Source: Flavobacteriaceae bacterium UBA4166 (GTDB lineage: Bacteria; Bacteroidota; Bacteroidia; Flavobacteriales; Flavobacteriaceae). Taken from it: a stretch of DNA of 64,000 nt. Positions 52,254 to 61,413 of this stretch are shown piece by piece. The stretch spans positions 10,142 through 74,141 of the forward strand of contig DFVG01000055.1 in assembly GCA_002379985.1 (NCBI GenBank), in the 5' to 3' direction. Position 1 is the first letter of the stretch; every line of letters starts with the position of its first letter. The position numbers and the translations under genes are program-made. The notes beneath the pieces were generated by a model. It was given only the letters and a program-made list of their open reading frames with translations, was not told the DNA's origin and ran no database searches.

Positions 52254-52904
52254 TTAGATTTTTCCGAGCTTATGTAGTACAAACAGTATACCAATAGGCA
52301 ATGCCAATACCAAAACAATCCATAAATTTGTCTCTAACAACCCCGGCATAAACAGCAATGTCAAGGCATAACCGGCTATGGCTCCTCCTAAGTGTGCATC
52401 ATGACCAATATTACCAATACGTTTTTTCATTCCGTAAATGGAATACAATAAGTACAGCAAGCCGAATATCCATGCTGGGATCGGAATGGGAATAAAGAAT
52501 AAGAACAAGCTCATGTCTGGATAGAACAAAATAGCGGAATACAATACACCTGTTACCGCGCCACTGGCTCCCACCGCACTGTAGTGGTATTCTTCCTTAT
52601 GAAAATAAAAGCTCAATAAATTACCCACAAGTAAGCTTGCCAGATACAATAACAAGAACCGAACGGTGCCTAGCGCATTGAGCACAATATTGGCGAAAAA
52701 ATACAGCGTCAACATGTTAAATAACAAGTGGGTCGTATCTACATGTAGAAACCCGGAGGTCAGCATTCTTATTTGTTCGCCACGCCGTATGCTGGCAATG
52801 TTGAATTTATACTTTTCGAAAAACGAAAAATCGTTAAACCCTTTTAAAGAAATGATCACGTTCGCTGCGATGATTACCAGCGTTACTATAGCAATGTCAA
52901 GCAT
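52254..52904 (-). CDS. Rhomboid-family intramembrane serine protease
   Basis: A 216-residue protein with six membrane helices. Ser114 in GASGAV and His171 in HDAHLGGAIAGY form the catalytic dyad, and HLLFNMLTLYFF near 59-70 carries the conserved H-x-x-x-N of the oxyanion region. It cleaves membrane helices of unknown substrates. The -7 element of its promoter ends only five bases before the ATG. Confidence 0.92.
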   Translation of the reverse strand: MLDIAIVTLVIIAANVIISLKGFNDFSFFEKYKFNIASIRRGEQIRMLTSGFLHVDTTHLLFNMLTLYFFANIVLNALGTVRFLLLYLASLLVGNLLSFYFHKEEYHYSAVGASGAVTGVLYSAILFYPDMSLFLFFIPIPIPAWIFGLLYLLYSIYGMKKRIGNIGHDAHLGGAIAGYALTLLFMPGLLETNLWIVLVLALPIGILFVLHKLGKI

Positions 52905-52908
52905 TTTT

Positions 52909-52937
52909 CAAAAATAAAGAATCGAATCGTTATGCAA
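52909..52937 (-). promoter_or_regulatory. Promoter for the rhomboid-SIMPL pair
   Basis: On the minus strand TTG (52937-52935), an 18-base spacer and TATTTTTG (52916-52909) match the consensus. The ATG follows after four bases, so the transcript may be leaderless. Confidence 0.5.
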
Positions 52938-52947
52938 TAAAATTACT

Positions 52948-52955
52948 TAGTTTTG
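52948..52955 (+). promoter_or_regulatory. Candidate -7 element for the acyltransferase gene
   Basis: TAGTTTTG matches TAnnTTTG, 12 bases before the ATG at 52968. No clear -33 element is seen. It overlaps the region used by the divergent rhomboid promoter. Confidence 0.4.
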
Positions 52956-52967
52956 CAGTAGAATTCT

Positions 52968-53843
52968 ATGCAACGACTACTTTATTTTTTGGTTTATCCT
53001 ATTCTCTGGTTACTCTCACTGCTCCCGTTTTGGGTGTTGTATGTGAAGTCAACTGTGCTTTACTTCTTGGTCTATTATGTTGTTGGCTATCGGAAAAAAG
53101 TAGTTTTCAGCAACTTGGCGTTGGTGTTTCCTGATAAGTCGGATGCCGAACGCATTAAAATTGCCAAAGGCTTCTACCAACATTTGTGTGATCTTATTTT
53201 TGAAACGATCAAGGGGATCAGTATTTCCGAAGCAACCTTGCGGAAACGCTATGTGATCGAAAATGCTGAAATTTTTGATGCTTACTATGCACAAGGCCGA
53301 AGCCTTTTGGTCTGTTGTGCGCATTATGCCAATTGGGAATGGAGCTCCATTGTGCCGGTAATGACCAAATTAAAGGGGTTTGGCGTCTACAAACCCTTGG
53401 TGAATCGGTATTTCGACAGTATGGTTAAGAACATTCGTGGGAAATTTGGTGCGACGATCGTTTCCAACAAAAAAGCGGTAACAACGCTCTTCAAAATGAG
53501 CAAGCAAGAGATTCCGTCAATTACGCTATTGGTCGCCGACCAAACCCCAAAATTAGGGGCATTCAAGTTACGGGATGATTTTATGGGAATTAACGTGCCG
53601 GTGTTTACAGGCCCCGAGGATCTCGCCAAACGATTAGACTTCAATATTGGTTATTTGCAAACGGTGAAGGTTAAACGTGGGCACTATCGAGTGCAACTGA
53701 TTCCCCTTTCGGAAGCTCCAAAAAGCACAGAAGCATTTGAAATTACGAGAAAGTTTTTAGACGAGATCGAAAAACAGATCTACGCAGCGCCAGAATATTA
53801 CCTATGGTCGCACAAGCGTTGGAAGCATCGAAAGCAACAATAA
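52968..53843 (+). CDS. LpxL/HtrB-type lipid A acyltransferase family protein
   Basis: A 291-residue membrane-anchored acyltransferase. One hydrophobic helix at the N-terminus is followed by the H-x4-E catalytic motif His119-Glu124 in HYANWEW and by LVADQTPK and FTGPEDLAK, the later family motifs. It would add a secondary acyl chain to lipid A or a related amino-acyl lipid. The aminotransferase gene converges three bases beyond its stop. Confidence 0.88.
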   Translation: MQRLLYFLVYPILWLLSLLPFWVLYVKSTVLYFLVYYVVGYRKKVVFSNLALVFPDKSDAERIKIAKGFYQHLCDLIFETIKGISISEATLRKRYVIENAEIFDAYYAQGRSLLVCCAHYANWEWSSIVPVMTKLKGFGVYKPLVNRYFDSMVKNIRGKFGATIVSNKKAVTTLFKMSKQEIPSITLLVADQTPKLGAFKLRDDFMGINVPVFTGPEDLAKRLDFNIGYLQTVKVKRGHYRVQLIPLSEAPKSTEAFEITRKFLDEIEKQIYAAPEYYLWSHKRWKHRKQQ

Positions 53844-53846
53844 AGG

Positions 53847-55337
53847 TTACAACTCAAACCAAGAATTTTGTAATACGGAGGTAGGTTCTTTTTCTTCGGA
53901 AGCGTGCGTAAACACACCTTCATGAAACCGATACTCCTCTTTCCATTGCTCATAGTTTTCAGAGAGTGCTATCAAACTATCACAAATATAAGCGGCTTCT
54001 TCATTGGTGGTTGTGGGATGAATTGATATCCGTACCCATCCCGGTTTTAATAGAAAGTCTCCCAGTTGCACTTTTCCAATGATCTCATCAGAAGCTTCCT
54101 GATCGATCTCTAATAGATAATGACCATACGTTCCGGCGCAACTGCAGCCACCTCGCGATTGAATTCCGTAGCGATCGCTCAGCATTTTAACAGCGAGATC
54201 GTGGTGTAACTCGCCAATGATCAAACTGATCACTCCGAGTCGTTCGGTATGATTTCCGGCCAGAATTGAGATACCCGAAGCAGGACGCAGACGGTCAAAG
54301 ATATAGGTCAGCAACTCATGTTCACGGTTCATGATGTTTTCAACGCCCATCTTTTCTTTCAATTTGATGGCTAAAGATGTGCGAATTACTTGTAAAAAAC
54401 CGGGCGTTCCGCCGTCCTCCCGAAGCTCAATATTGTCTATAAACTTGTGCGTTCCCCAAGGCGTCGTCCAATCTACCGTTCCTCCACCGGGGCAATCCGG
54501 TACCATGTTCTTGTATAGCTTTTTGTTGAAAATGAGAACGCCGCTACTGCCGGGACCTCCAAGAAACTTGTGGGGAGACAGAAAAATGGCATCTAACGAA
54601 GCAGTATCGTCTTCAGGATGCATGTTGATCTCAATATATGGTGCGGAACAGGCAAAATCCACAAAACAGAGTCCGTTGTGCGCATGCATCATCTTCGCCA
54701 CCTTATGATAGGGTGTTTGAATTCCGGTAACGTTAGAACAACTCGTAATAGAAGCAATCTTTAGTTCGCGATCGTGATACTTTTTGAGCAAGGCTTCCAG
54801 TTCATTCATACAGAACAAACCTTCCTCATTGCAAGGGATCACTTCCACGGTTGCCAATGTTTCCAACCATGAAGTTTGATTGCTGTGATGCTCCATATGC
54901 GAAACAAAGACCACGGGCCGCTGTGATTCCGGGAGCGTAAACTGATCTTTGATCTGCTCGGGAATCTTAAGTCCTAAAATTCGTTGAAATTTGTTGACAG
55001 CGCCAGTCATTCCCGTACCTGTTGTTATCAAGACGTCGTCAGTCCCCGCATTTACGTGTTTTTTGATTATGTCCCGGGCGCGCTGATAGGCCTGTGTCAT
55101 GGTGGTTCCGGTAACGGCTGTTTCGGTATGCGTATTTGCCACAAACGGACCAAAAGCATGCATCATCTTCTCTTCAATGGGACGGTACAGTCGGCCACTG
55201 GCAGTCCAATCTGCATAGACAATTTTTTGTGTTCCAAAGGGAGATAAAAACTCTTGATCAATGCCAAGAATTTGTTTTCTGAAAGGTTCAAAGTACGCTT
55301 CAAGTGCCGTACGGGATTGTTGCGTTACAGGTTCCAT
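53847..55337 (-). CDS. Class V aminotransferase, cysteine-desulfurase-like
   Basis: A 496-residue PLP enzyme of aminotransferase class V. The PLP lysine is Lys257 in SPHKFLGGPGSSG; ADWTASG, TTGTGMTGAVNKF, SHMEHHSN and CFVDFACSAPY are family motifs. A C-terminal RGGCSCAGTYGHYLL has two cysteines in the position of the desulfurase catalytic-loop region. It is longer than IscS/SufS, and true cysteine desulfurase activity is uncertain; another beta-elimination or transamination reaction is possible. It stands alone between an acyltransferase and the GlmM-like gene. Confidence 0.82.
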   Translation of the reverse strand: MEPVTQQSRTALEAYFEPFRKQILGIDQEFLSPFGTQKIVYADWTASGRLYRPIEEKMMHAFGPFVANTHTETAVTGTTMTQAYQRARDIIKKHVNAGTDDVLITTGTGMTGAVNKFQRILGLKIPEQIKDQFTLPESQRPVVFVSHMEHHSNQTSWLETLATVEVIPCNEEGLFCMNELEALLKKYHDRELKIASITSCSNVTGIQTPYHKVAKMMHAHNGLCFVDFACSAPYIEINMHPEDDTASLDAIFLSPHKFLGGPGSSGVLIFNKKLYKNMVPDCPGGGTVDWTTPWGTHKFIDNIELREDGGTPGFLQVIRTSLAIKLKEKMGVENIMNREHELLTYIFDRLRPASGISILAGNHTERLGVISLIIGELHHDLAVKMLSDRYGIQSRGGCSCAGTYGHYLLEIDQEASDEIIGKVQLGDFLLKPGWVRISIHPTTTNEEAAYICDSLIALSENYEQWKEEYRFHEGVFTHASEEKEPTSVLQNSWFEL

Positions 55338-55369
55338 GTGATGTTAGTTGCTGTTATAAAGGTATGAAT

Positions 55370-56755
55370 TTATGACATATAGGCTTCAATCTCTTTGATA
55401 AACCGATCGGCAAGGGCATCGGCGGCTTCCTGACTTTTGGCTTCTGTGTAAATGCGCACAATAGGTTCGGTATTTGATTTGCGCAAATGCACCCAATTAT
55501 CGGGAAAATCGATCTTCACTCCGTCTACTGTATTGATCTCTTCGGAAGCGTAGGTTTCGGAAATATACTTCAGTAGGGCATCCACATCTAATTCCGGTGT
55601 CAATTGAATCTTTTTCTTACTCATAAAATAGGCGGTATACCGTTTCCGAAGCGCACTCACAGAAACTTTCTGTTCTGCCAAATGACTCAAAAGCAGGGCG
55701 ATTCCAACCAAACTATCCCTTCCGTAGTGTAATTCAGGATAAATGATTCCTCCATTCCCTTCACCGCCAATAACAGCTTCGGTCTCTTTCATGGTGGCAA
55801 CTACATTCACTTCTCCAACAGCACTTGCGGTATAGGTTCCGCCGTGTTTTTCGGTAACATCTCGCAACGCACGAGAGGAAGAAAGGTTAGATACCGTATT
55901 CCCTGAACGATGCCCTAAAATATAATCGGCGACTGCTACCAAGGTGTATTCTTCGCCAAACATTTGTCCTTTTTCATCAACAATGGCAAGTCGGTCTACA
56001 TCCGGATCTACCACAATTCCAAAATCAGCTTTTTCATCCACCACTTTCTTCATAAGATCTCCCAAGTGCTCCTTTAATGGTTCCGGATTATGGGGAAATT
56101 CGCCATTGGGAGTACAAAACAGTTTTACAGGGTGTACATCCAGTGCCTCCAACAATAAGGGAACAGCAATTCCTCCGGTAGAATTGACACCGTCTACTAC
56201 TACTTTAAAATTAGCTTTCTTAATAGCGGCAACATTGACCAATGGTAAGGCTAGAATTTCATCGATATGCAAGTCGATATAGGCATCATTTCGAGTGATC
56301 TTTCCCAAATCATCCACTTCGCTAAAATCGATATTGCCTTGGTCAGCGATGTCTAGAATTTCTTGTCCTGCCACCGCATCCAAAAATTCCCCTTTCGAAT
56401 TAAGTAGCTTCAGCGCATTCCATTGTTTGGGATTATGGCTCGCCGTTAAGATAATACCGCCATCAGCGTGCTCCATGGTTACCGCCATTTCTACGGTGGG
56501 AGTTGTTGACAACCCCAGATCTACCACATGGATCCCTAGTCCCACTAGCGTATTCATTACTAATTGTTGTACCATTTCTCCTGAAATTCGAGCATCCCTA
56601 CCCACCACGACCCGATAGTTCTCTTTAGACCGTTGTTGTTTGATCCAGCTGCCGTAGGCTGAGGCGTAACGAACCGCATCGATAGGTGTTAAATTGTCGC
56701 CGGGAGTGCCCCCGATTGTTCCGCGAATTCCTGAAATTGATTTTATGAGTGTCAT
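55370..56755 (-). CDS. glmM: Phosphoglucosamine mutase (phosphohexomutase family)
   Basis: A 461-residue phosphohexomutase. The phosphoserine is Ser106 in TASHNPK; the metal loop is VDPDVDRLAIVD (about 249-260), the sugar-binding loop GEGNGG (about 310) and the phosphate-binding loop RKSNTEPIVRIY near the C-terminus. It interconverts glucosamine 6- and 1-phosphate for UDP-GlcNAc synthesis, which also feeds the bacillosamine pathway here. The start MTLIKSISGIRGT is typical of Bacteroidota GlmM. Phosphomannomutase activity is an alternative. It overlaps the acyltransferase gene end by four bases. Confidence 0.88.
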   Translation of the reverse strand: MTLIKSISGIRGTIGGTPGDNLTPIDAVRYASAYGSWIKQQRSKENYRVVVGRDARISGEMVQQLVMNTLVGLGIHVVDLGLSTTPTVEMAVTMEHADGGIILTASHNPKQWNALKLLNSKGEFLDAVAGQEILDIADQGNIDFSEVDDLGKITRNDAYIDLHIDEILALPLVNVAAIKKANFKVVVDGVNSTGGIAVPLLLEALDVHPVKLFCTPNGEFPHNPEPLKEHLGDLMKKVVDEKADFGIVVDPDVDRLAIVDEKGQMFGEEYTLVAVADYILGHRSGNTVSNLSSSRALRDVTEKHGGTYTASAVGEVNVVATMKETEAVIGGEGNGGIIYPELHYGRDSLVGIALLLSHLAEQKVSVSALRKRYTAYFMSKKKIQLTPELDVDALLKYISETYASEEINTVDGVKIDFPDNWVHLRKSNTEPIVRIYTEAKSQEAADALADRFIKEIEAYMS

Positions 56756-57822
56756 TTTCTAAATTTAGATTTGAGGTTGAGGAAATACGTTTCAAAATAG
56801 CGGTAGGACATATGTGCCACCAAAAGCGTTAAAACAAATGTGATGAGTTGCGTCATAATAATCGTTGTGGTACTTCCGATGGTTGTGGCCAAATCGCCTT
56901 TCAAAAATATAAACACCACAAAGTTAAGCACTATGGCGTGATACATATAAATTCCGTAGGAGATATTTCCGAAATAATTCAATAAAGGACTACTGATCGT
57001 TACCCCGCGATGGTTATGGGCCAAGGTGTGTACGAATAGGCAAAACAACACCAACGTAAGTAAGTGCTTTCCTTCATAAGTGGGCAGCATGAGCCAGTTG
57101 GTAGTAAAATACAAAACGGTCGCTGTGAGGATTCCTAATGGAATAAGCGCGGAACGTTTCAGAAACTGCAATCGGCCTTGTTCTTCTAAAATAGCAATAA
57201 TCCCACCTCCAAAAAGATAGAAGTACACCATTTGGTATTTCCGAAGAAAATACAATTCCTCCCAATGGAACATCACCAAATACACCAATACAAGAATGCT
57301 TAGAAATAATAAAACTTTCTTGGTACGAATTAAAAACAATAGCGGTGCGATCATCAAATAGAATTGTTCTTCAATGCCTATGGACCATAAGATCTCTAAA
57401 ATTCCGCCGGGCTCGTATAAACTGGCACTGATGTTCGGAAAGAAGAACACCGACAACCCAAAGGCATTCCAAAATGGGTAGTTATTGTCATAGGCGATTC
57501 CAACCGATGGAAGCAGTACCCAGTAAAAAAAGAAGCCAAAGCACAATACCAAATAATACAGCGGAAAGATCCTGAGGACGCGCCGCATGTAAAAATTCTT
57601 GATGGAAAAAGTTCCTTTCTGCTTCGCGCGGTAGATCAAACGAATGATCAAGAAACCACTGAGCACAAAGAACATATAGACGGCTTCGATACCCCGCTGA
57701 AAAATAGGAGCGTCATTGAAATAAGGTAGCCCCTGACTCTCACACAGCTTGGGCACATGATAGATGAGTACCATGGTCGCTAAGAAAAATCGCAAAACGT
57801 CTAAATTGGGTAGTCGCTTCAA
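56752..57822 (-). CDS. Acyltransferase 3 (OafA-like) membrane protein
   Basis: A 356-residue protein with about ten membrane helices. LDVLRFFLATMVLIYHV near 7-23 contains the family Arg and His, and FFVLSGFLIIRLIY near 51-64 the conserved S-G-F motif. Family members O-acylate surface sugars across the inner membrane. The start is a TTG at 57822; no in-frame ATG fits the domain. Its C-terminus overlaps the glmM start. Confidence 0.87.
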   Translation of the reverse strand: MKRLPNLDVLRFFLATMVLIYHVPKLCESQGLPYFNDAPIFQRGIEAVYMFFVLSGFLIIRLIYRAKQKGTFSIKNFYMRRVLRIFPLYYLVLCFGFFFYWVLLPSVGIAYDNNYPFWNAFGLSVFFFPNISASLYEPGGILEILWSIGIEEQFYLMIAPLLFLIRTKKVLLFLSILVLVYLVMFHWEELYFLRKYQMVYFYLFGGGIIAILEEQGRLQFLKRSALIPLGILTATVLYFTTNWLMLPTYEGKHLLTLVLFCLFVHTLAHNHRGVTISSPLLNYFGNISYGIYMYHAIVLNFVVFIFLKGDLATTIGSTTTIIMTQLITFVLTLLVAHMSYRYFETYFLNLKSKFRK

Positions 57823-57863
57823 AAAGGCAGGTTTAACGCGGCTAAATTACATATATTTATGCA

Positions 57864-58448
57864 ATGAATTTTTTGGCGCACATTTATCTTTCCGGAACGG
57901 ATGAAGGAGTCATCATCGGAAATTTTATTGCCGATGGAATCAAAGGGCGTCGCTATTTGAAATATCCCGAATCCATCCAGAAAGGGATCCTCCTCCATCG
58001 TGCCATCGATACCTTTACAGACCAACATACCACGGTAAAGCAAAGTACCGCGCGATTGCATAAAAATTATGGGCATTATAGCGGGGTGATCGTTGATATT
58101 CTCTATGATCATTTTCTAGCAAAAAACTGGGAGCGTTACCACGATACTCCCCTAACAGAATTTGTAAGTGATTTTTACGCGCTCTTACGTGATAATTTTG
58201 CCGTTCTCCCCACACGAATTCAACGAATGATGCCTTATATGATCACCGATAATTGGCTGGAAAGTTATGCGTCAGTTCCGGGCATTAGCAAGATCTTAAA
58301 GCAAATGAACATACGTACTAAAGGGGTTTCCAAAATGAATTTTGCCGTGATTGAATTAGAAGCATATTACGAAGAGTTTGAAAGTGAGTTCACCTCTTTT
58401 TTTTCTGAATTGATTATCTTTTCCCAACAAAAATTAGCCACACTATGA
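57864..58448 (+). CDS. acpH: Acyl carrier protein phosphodiesterase family protein
   Basis: A 194-residue AcpH-like protein. MNFLAHIYLS at the start, GNFIADGIKGRRYLKYPESIQKGILLHRAIDTFTD (in parts, 19-54) and DILYDHFLAKNW carry the His/Asp residues of this HD-like fold. AcpH removes 4'-phosphopantetheine from acyl carrier protein; activity of Bacteroidota members is less certain. It overlaps the gamma-glutamyltransferase start by four bases (ATGA), so both are made together. Confidence 0.88.
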   Translation: MNFLAHIYLSGTDEGVIIGNFIADGIKGRRYLKYPESIQKGILLHRAIDTFTDQHTTVKQSTARLHKNYGHYSGVIVDILYDHFLAKNWERYHDTPLTEFVSDFYALLRDNFAVLPTRIQRMMPYMITDNWLESYASVPGISKILKQMNIRTKGVSKMNFAVIELEAYYEEFESEFTSFFSELIIFSQQKLATL

Positions 58449-60160
58449 AACAACTTCCCTACCTTCTTTTGGTGTTCATAAGCTTCTTAGCTTGTAAGGA
58501 AAGATCAACACCAGAACCGGCAGTCCCCGTAAAAGGAACGATTGCGCAAAATGCGATGGTTGTTTCTGCCAGAGAAGAGGCCTCAAAAATTGGAATTGAA
58601 ATTTTAAAAAAAGGGGGAAACGCGTTTGACGCCATGGTTGCGACCGAAATGGCATTGGCCGTGGCCTATCCGTATGCCGGAAATCTTGGTGGTGGCGGTT
58701 TTATGGTCTATCGAACACAGTACGGTGAGATTGGAGCGTTAGATTATCGAGAGAAAGCACCGTTGGCAGCACATCGCGATATGTATTTGGATAGCGCAGG
58801 CAATTATCTTTCAGAACAAAGCAAAGTAGGTGGACTGGCCGTTGGTGTTCCCGGAACCGTTGCCGGTATCTTTGCTGTGCATCAAAAATTGGGAACGCTT
58901 CCCATGGAAGAATTGTTGCGTCCTGTGATTGAATTGGCGCGGGAGGGTTACGTGGTCACGGAAAAACAACAAGGTCGTTTCGAACAATATGCGGCTGTTT
59001 TTGAAAAGGTGAATGAAGAAGCTTCGCTCTATACCCTTTCTCAAAAGGCTGGAGATACCATTAAAAATGAAGCCTTAGCAGCTACGCTCGAACGTATTGC
59101 CATGAAAGGCAGGTCTGAATTTTATCAAGGGGAAACTGCCAAAAAGCTAGTCGCCTTCCTGCAATCGAAAAATGGAATCATCACGATGGAAGATCTCGAT
59201 GCGTATGAAGCGCAATGGCGAGAACCGGTCATCTTTGCCTATAAGGACCTCAATGTCATCTCTATGTCGCCCCCTTCAAGTGGCGGCGTCTGTTTGGCTC
59301 AGATCATGAAAATGGTAGAACCCTACCCGTTACGAGAATACGGCCCCAATAGTACTAAATCCATTCAAGTGATCGCCGAAGCCGAACGTAGGGCGTACGC
59401 TGACCGAAGTTACTATTTAGGAGATCCTGATTTTGTACAGATTCCTATAGACACCTTGATTTCAGAAACCTATTCGAATGCGCGTATGGACACGTTTTCA
59501 TTCGACGCTGCCACACCGTCAACCGAAGTGAATTATGGAAATCTAGAGATGGCCGAGGCTGCCATGACTGAGAGTATGGAAACCACCCACTACTCTATTG
59601 TCGATGCCTTTGGAAATGCTATCGCTGTAACTACTACCTTGAACGGTGCTTACGGTTCAAAACTGTACGCCAAAGAGCTTGGTTTTTTTCTGAACAACGA
59701 GATGGATGATTTTAGTGCGAAGCCGGGAGAGCCTAATATGTTCGGACTCATAGGTGGAGAAGCCAATGCGATTGCGCCCCAAAAACGTATGCTTAGTTCT
59801 ATGACGCCAACGCTTATTGAAAAAGAAGGAGAATTTTGGATGAGTGTGGGAACGCCCGGCGGTTCCACGATCATTACTTCAGTCTTACAAACCATTTTAA
59901 ATGTTTATGAACACGATATGACCATGCAAGAAGCAGTGAATGCACCAAGGTTTCATCATCAATGGCTTCCGGATATCGTGATGTTTGAACCCGATTCCTT
60001 TTCCGAAGAAACTCTGGACAGCCTTTCCCAGAAAGGCTATTCCATTGATGTGAATAACGCCCCTGTGATTGGGAAAGTGGACGCTATCTTACGACTTCCG
60101 GATGGAAGCCTAGAAGGTGGGGCCGACCGGCGGGGGGATGATACAGCGGTGGGCTACTGA
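58445..60160 (+). CDS. ggt: Gamma-glutamyltransferase, predicted lipoprotein
   Basis: A 571-residue Ntn-hydrolase precursor. Autocleavage should occur before Thr380 in METTHYSIVD, giving large and small subunits; GTPGGSTI near the oxyanion site and MSSGG-type GGGGFMV (82-88) and SPPSSGG are conserved. An N-terminal lipobox-like FLAC (Cys17) suggests an outer-membrane or periplasmic lipoprotein rather than a soluble enzyme. It hydrolyses or transfers the gamma-glutamyl group of glutathione-like peptides. It is translationally coupled to acpH; the reason is unclear. Confidence 0.93.
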   Translation: MKQLPYLLLVFISFLACKERSTPEPAVPVKGTIAQNAMVVSAREEASKIGIEILKKGGNAFDAMVATEMALAVAYPYAGNLGGGGFMVYRTQYGEIGALDYREKAPLAAHRDMYLDSAGNYLSEQSKVGGLAVGVPGTVAGIFAVHQKLGTLPMEELLRPVIELAREGYVVTEKQQGRFEQYAAVFEKVNEEASLYTLSQKAGDTIKNEALAATLERIAMKGRSEFYQGETAKKLVAFLQSKNGIITMEDLDAYEAQWREPVIFAYKDLNVISMSPPSSGGVCLAQIMKMVEPYPLREYGPNSTKSIQVIAEAERRAYADRSYYLGDPDFVQIPIDTLISETYSNARMDTFSFDAATPSTEVNYGNLEMAEAAMTESMETTHYSIVDAFGNAIAVTTTLNGAYGSKLYAKELGFFLNNEMDDFSAKPGEPNMFGLIGGEANAIAPQKRMLSSMTPTLIEKEGEFWMSVGTPGGSTIITSVLQTILNVYEHDMTMQEAVNAPRFHHQWLPDIVMFEPDSFSEETLDSLSQKGYSIDVNNAPVIGKVDAILRLPDGSLEGGADRRGDDTAVGY

Positions 60161-60312
60161 TAAGCAGCCTTTATAAATGTCGTTAATCGATAAAATCTTC
60201 CTTACAGCGATTTGTAGGTATTTTACTACATAAAATAGTATTTTTACCGCCCGAAATTCTTTACTTGTAGGAAGTTACACACAGTTGAGGCAAGGCTTGG
60301 CGCCATCTATCC

Positions 60313-61326
60313 ATGAAAGAAAAATCCATTTTTCGCGATATGTATACATTGCTCCCGCTATTTATTAGTGGGTTGTTGTGTGTGGGACTTGGTGTTCTGT
60401 TATGGCAAAAAACCAGCGTGGATGTTACGTTCATTAGTACTTTAGAAGAAGTTGCAACGGTCTTTATTAGCATTAGTGGATTTCTTGGCGCCATACTCAT
60501 GGTATATATTGTCTCCTCTGCCATGGGTATGAAGCGGCACCGAACGGTAGCAATCGATCATCTGAGTAAGGTGACGCAAAAAATGCATCATTTTCGGAAT
60601 ATCATTGAACTACTACTTCGTTCCAAAATGTGGCTTTCCGGCTTAAAAGAATATATCGATGAGGAGTTTGCCGGACTCACCTTTTTTGAGGTGAAAGAAT
60701 TCTACAAAGGAAAGTCGAAGCTCGCTATAGAATTCTTACAGGAAACCCATCATTACGCTGATACCGAGAATCTTTATTTGGAATTGAAGTCTTTATTGAT
60801 GACACATCCCAAAGAAAAAAGCCTTCCGGAAGCAATTAAATATCCCCGGGTGTATGCCAATGAGATCGTACAAAAATGGTTGGAGCACAAATGCGGTTCG
60901 GGACTTTGGTATTACTTCGGCTATAAATACGGGATCTACAAAGAATCGCTTGATTATGATGCCGTTTTTGAACGCCATCAGGAAAAAATTATGGCGTTAG
61001 CCCATCGCATCGATGCCGAAGCGTTTGAAGACTCGAGTTTCAATGAGGTATTTCTTTCAAAATTAGGAGAATATATGTCACAGGAAGTAATTCCGAAATT
61101 AGTTCAGTTCCAAGAAAAAACACAGCATTCGCTTCCACGAATGCTTCGCTATTTATATGGGGTTTTTCTTGTCTTGATCTTTGCCGGAGTATTACTACCA
61201 TTACTTTATTTATTATTCGCATTTTCTATCTTGGCACTCGTGATCAGCTATGCAGTGGTCATCAGCACCATCTTCTTTATAAGCATCTCACTATTGCCGT
61301 TTCTGGCCCGTGAGATCAACCGCTGA
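60313..61326 (+). CDS. Unrecognised membrane protein
   Basis: A 337-residue protein that I do not recognise. Two hydrophobic helices lie near residues 14-30 and 45-70, a cytoplasmic helical domain spans about 75-280, and two helices lie near 280-302 and 307-332. The soluble part has no known motif. It is on the same strand as uvrA, 87 bp upstream, and 152 bp after ggt. A short AT-only inverted repeat at 60219-60237 precedes it. Confidence 0.65.
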   Translation: MKEKSIFRDMYTLLPLFISGLLCVGLGVLLWQKTSVDVTFISTLEEVATVFISISGFLGAILMVYIVSSAMGMKRHRTVAIDHLSKVTQKMHHFRNIIELLLRSKMWLSGLKEYIDEEFAGLTFFEVKEFYKGKSKLAIEFLQETHHYADTENLYLELKSLLMTHPKEKSLPEAIKYPRVYANEIVQKWLEHKCGSGLWYYFGYKYGIYKESLDYDAVFERHQEKIMALAHRIDAEAFEDSSFNEVFLSKLGEYMSQEVIPKLVQFQEKTQHSLPRMLRYLYGVFLVLIFAGVLLPLLYLLFAFSILALVISYAVVISTIFFISISLLPFLAREINR

Positions 61327-61399
61327 TCTACTTCTTATATCCTTCAGAAACATATCCGATTGAAGCGCTATAGAAGTGTGAATTTTCAATTCAATTGAG

Positions 61400-61407
61400 T
61401 ACCTTTG
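61400..61407 (+). promoter_or_regulatory. -7 element for uvrA
   Basis: TACCTTTG is a full match to TAnnTTTG and ends seven bases before the uvrA ATG, so the leader would be only a base or a few long. A clear -33 TTG is missing at the usual distance. Confidence 0.5.
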
Positions 61408-61413
61408 CAAACT

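Noticed and set aside
60219..60237. TATTTTA / TAAAATA inverted repeat as a terminator after ggt
   Set aside because: The stem is A-T only and weak. It could pause polymerase but does not meet a terminator standard.
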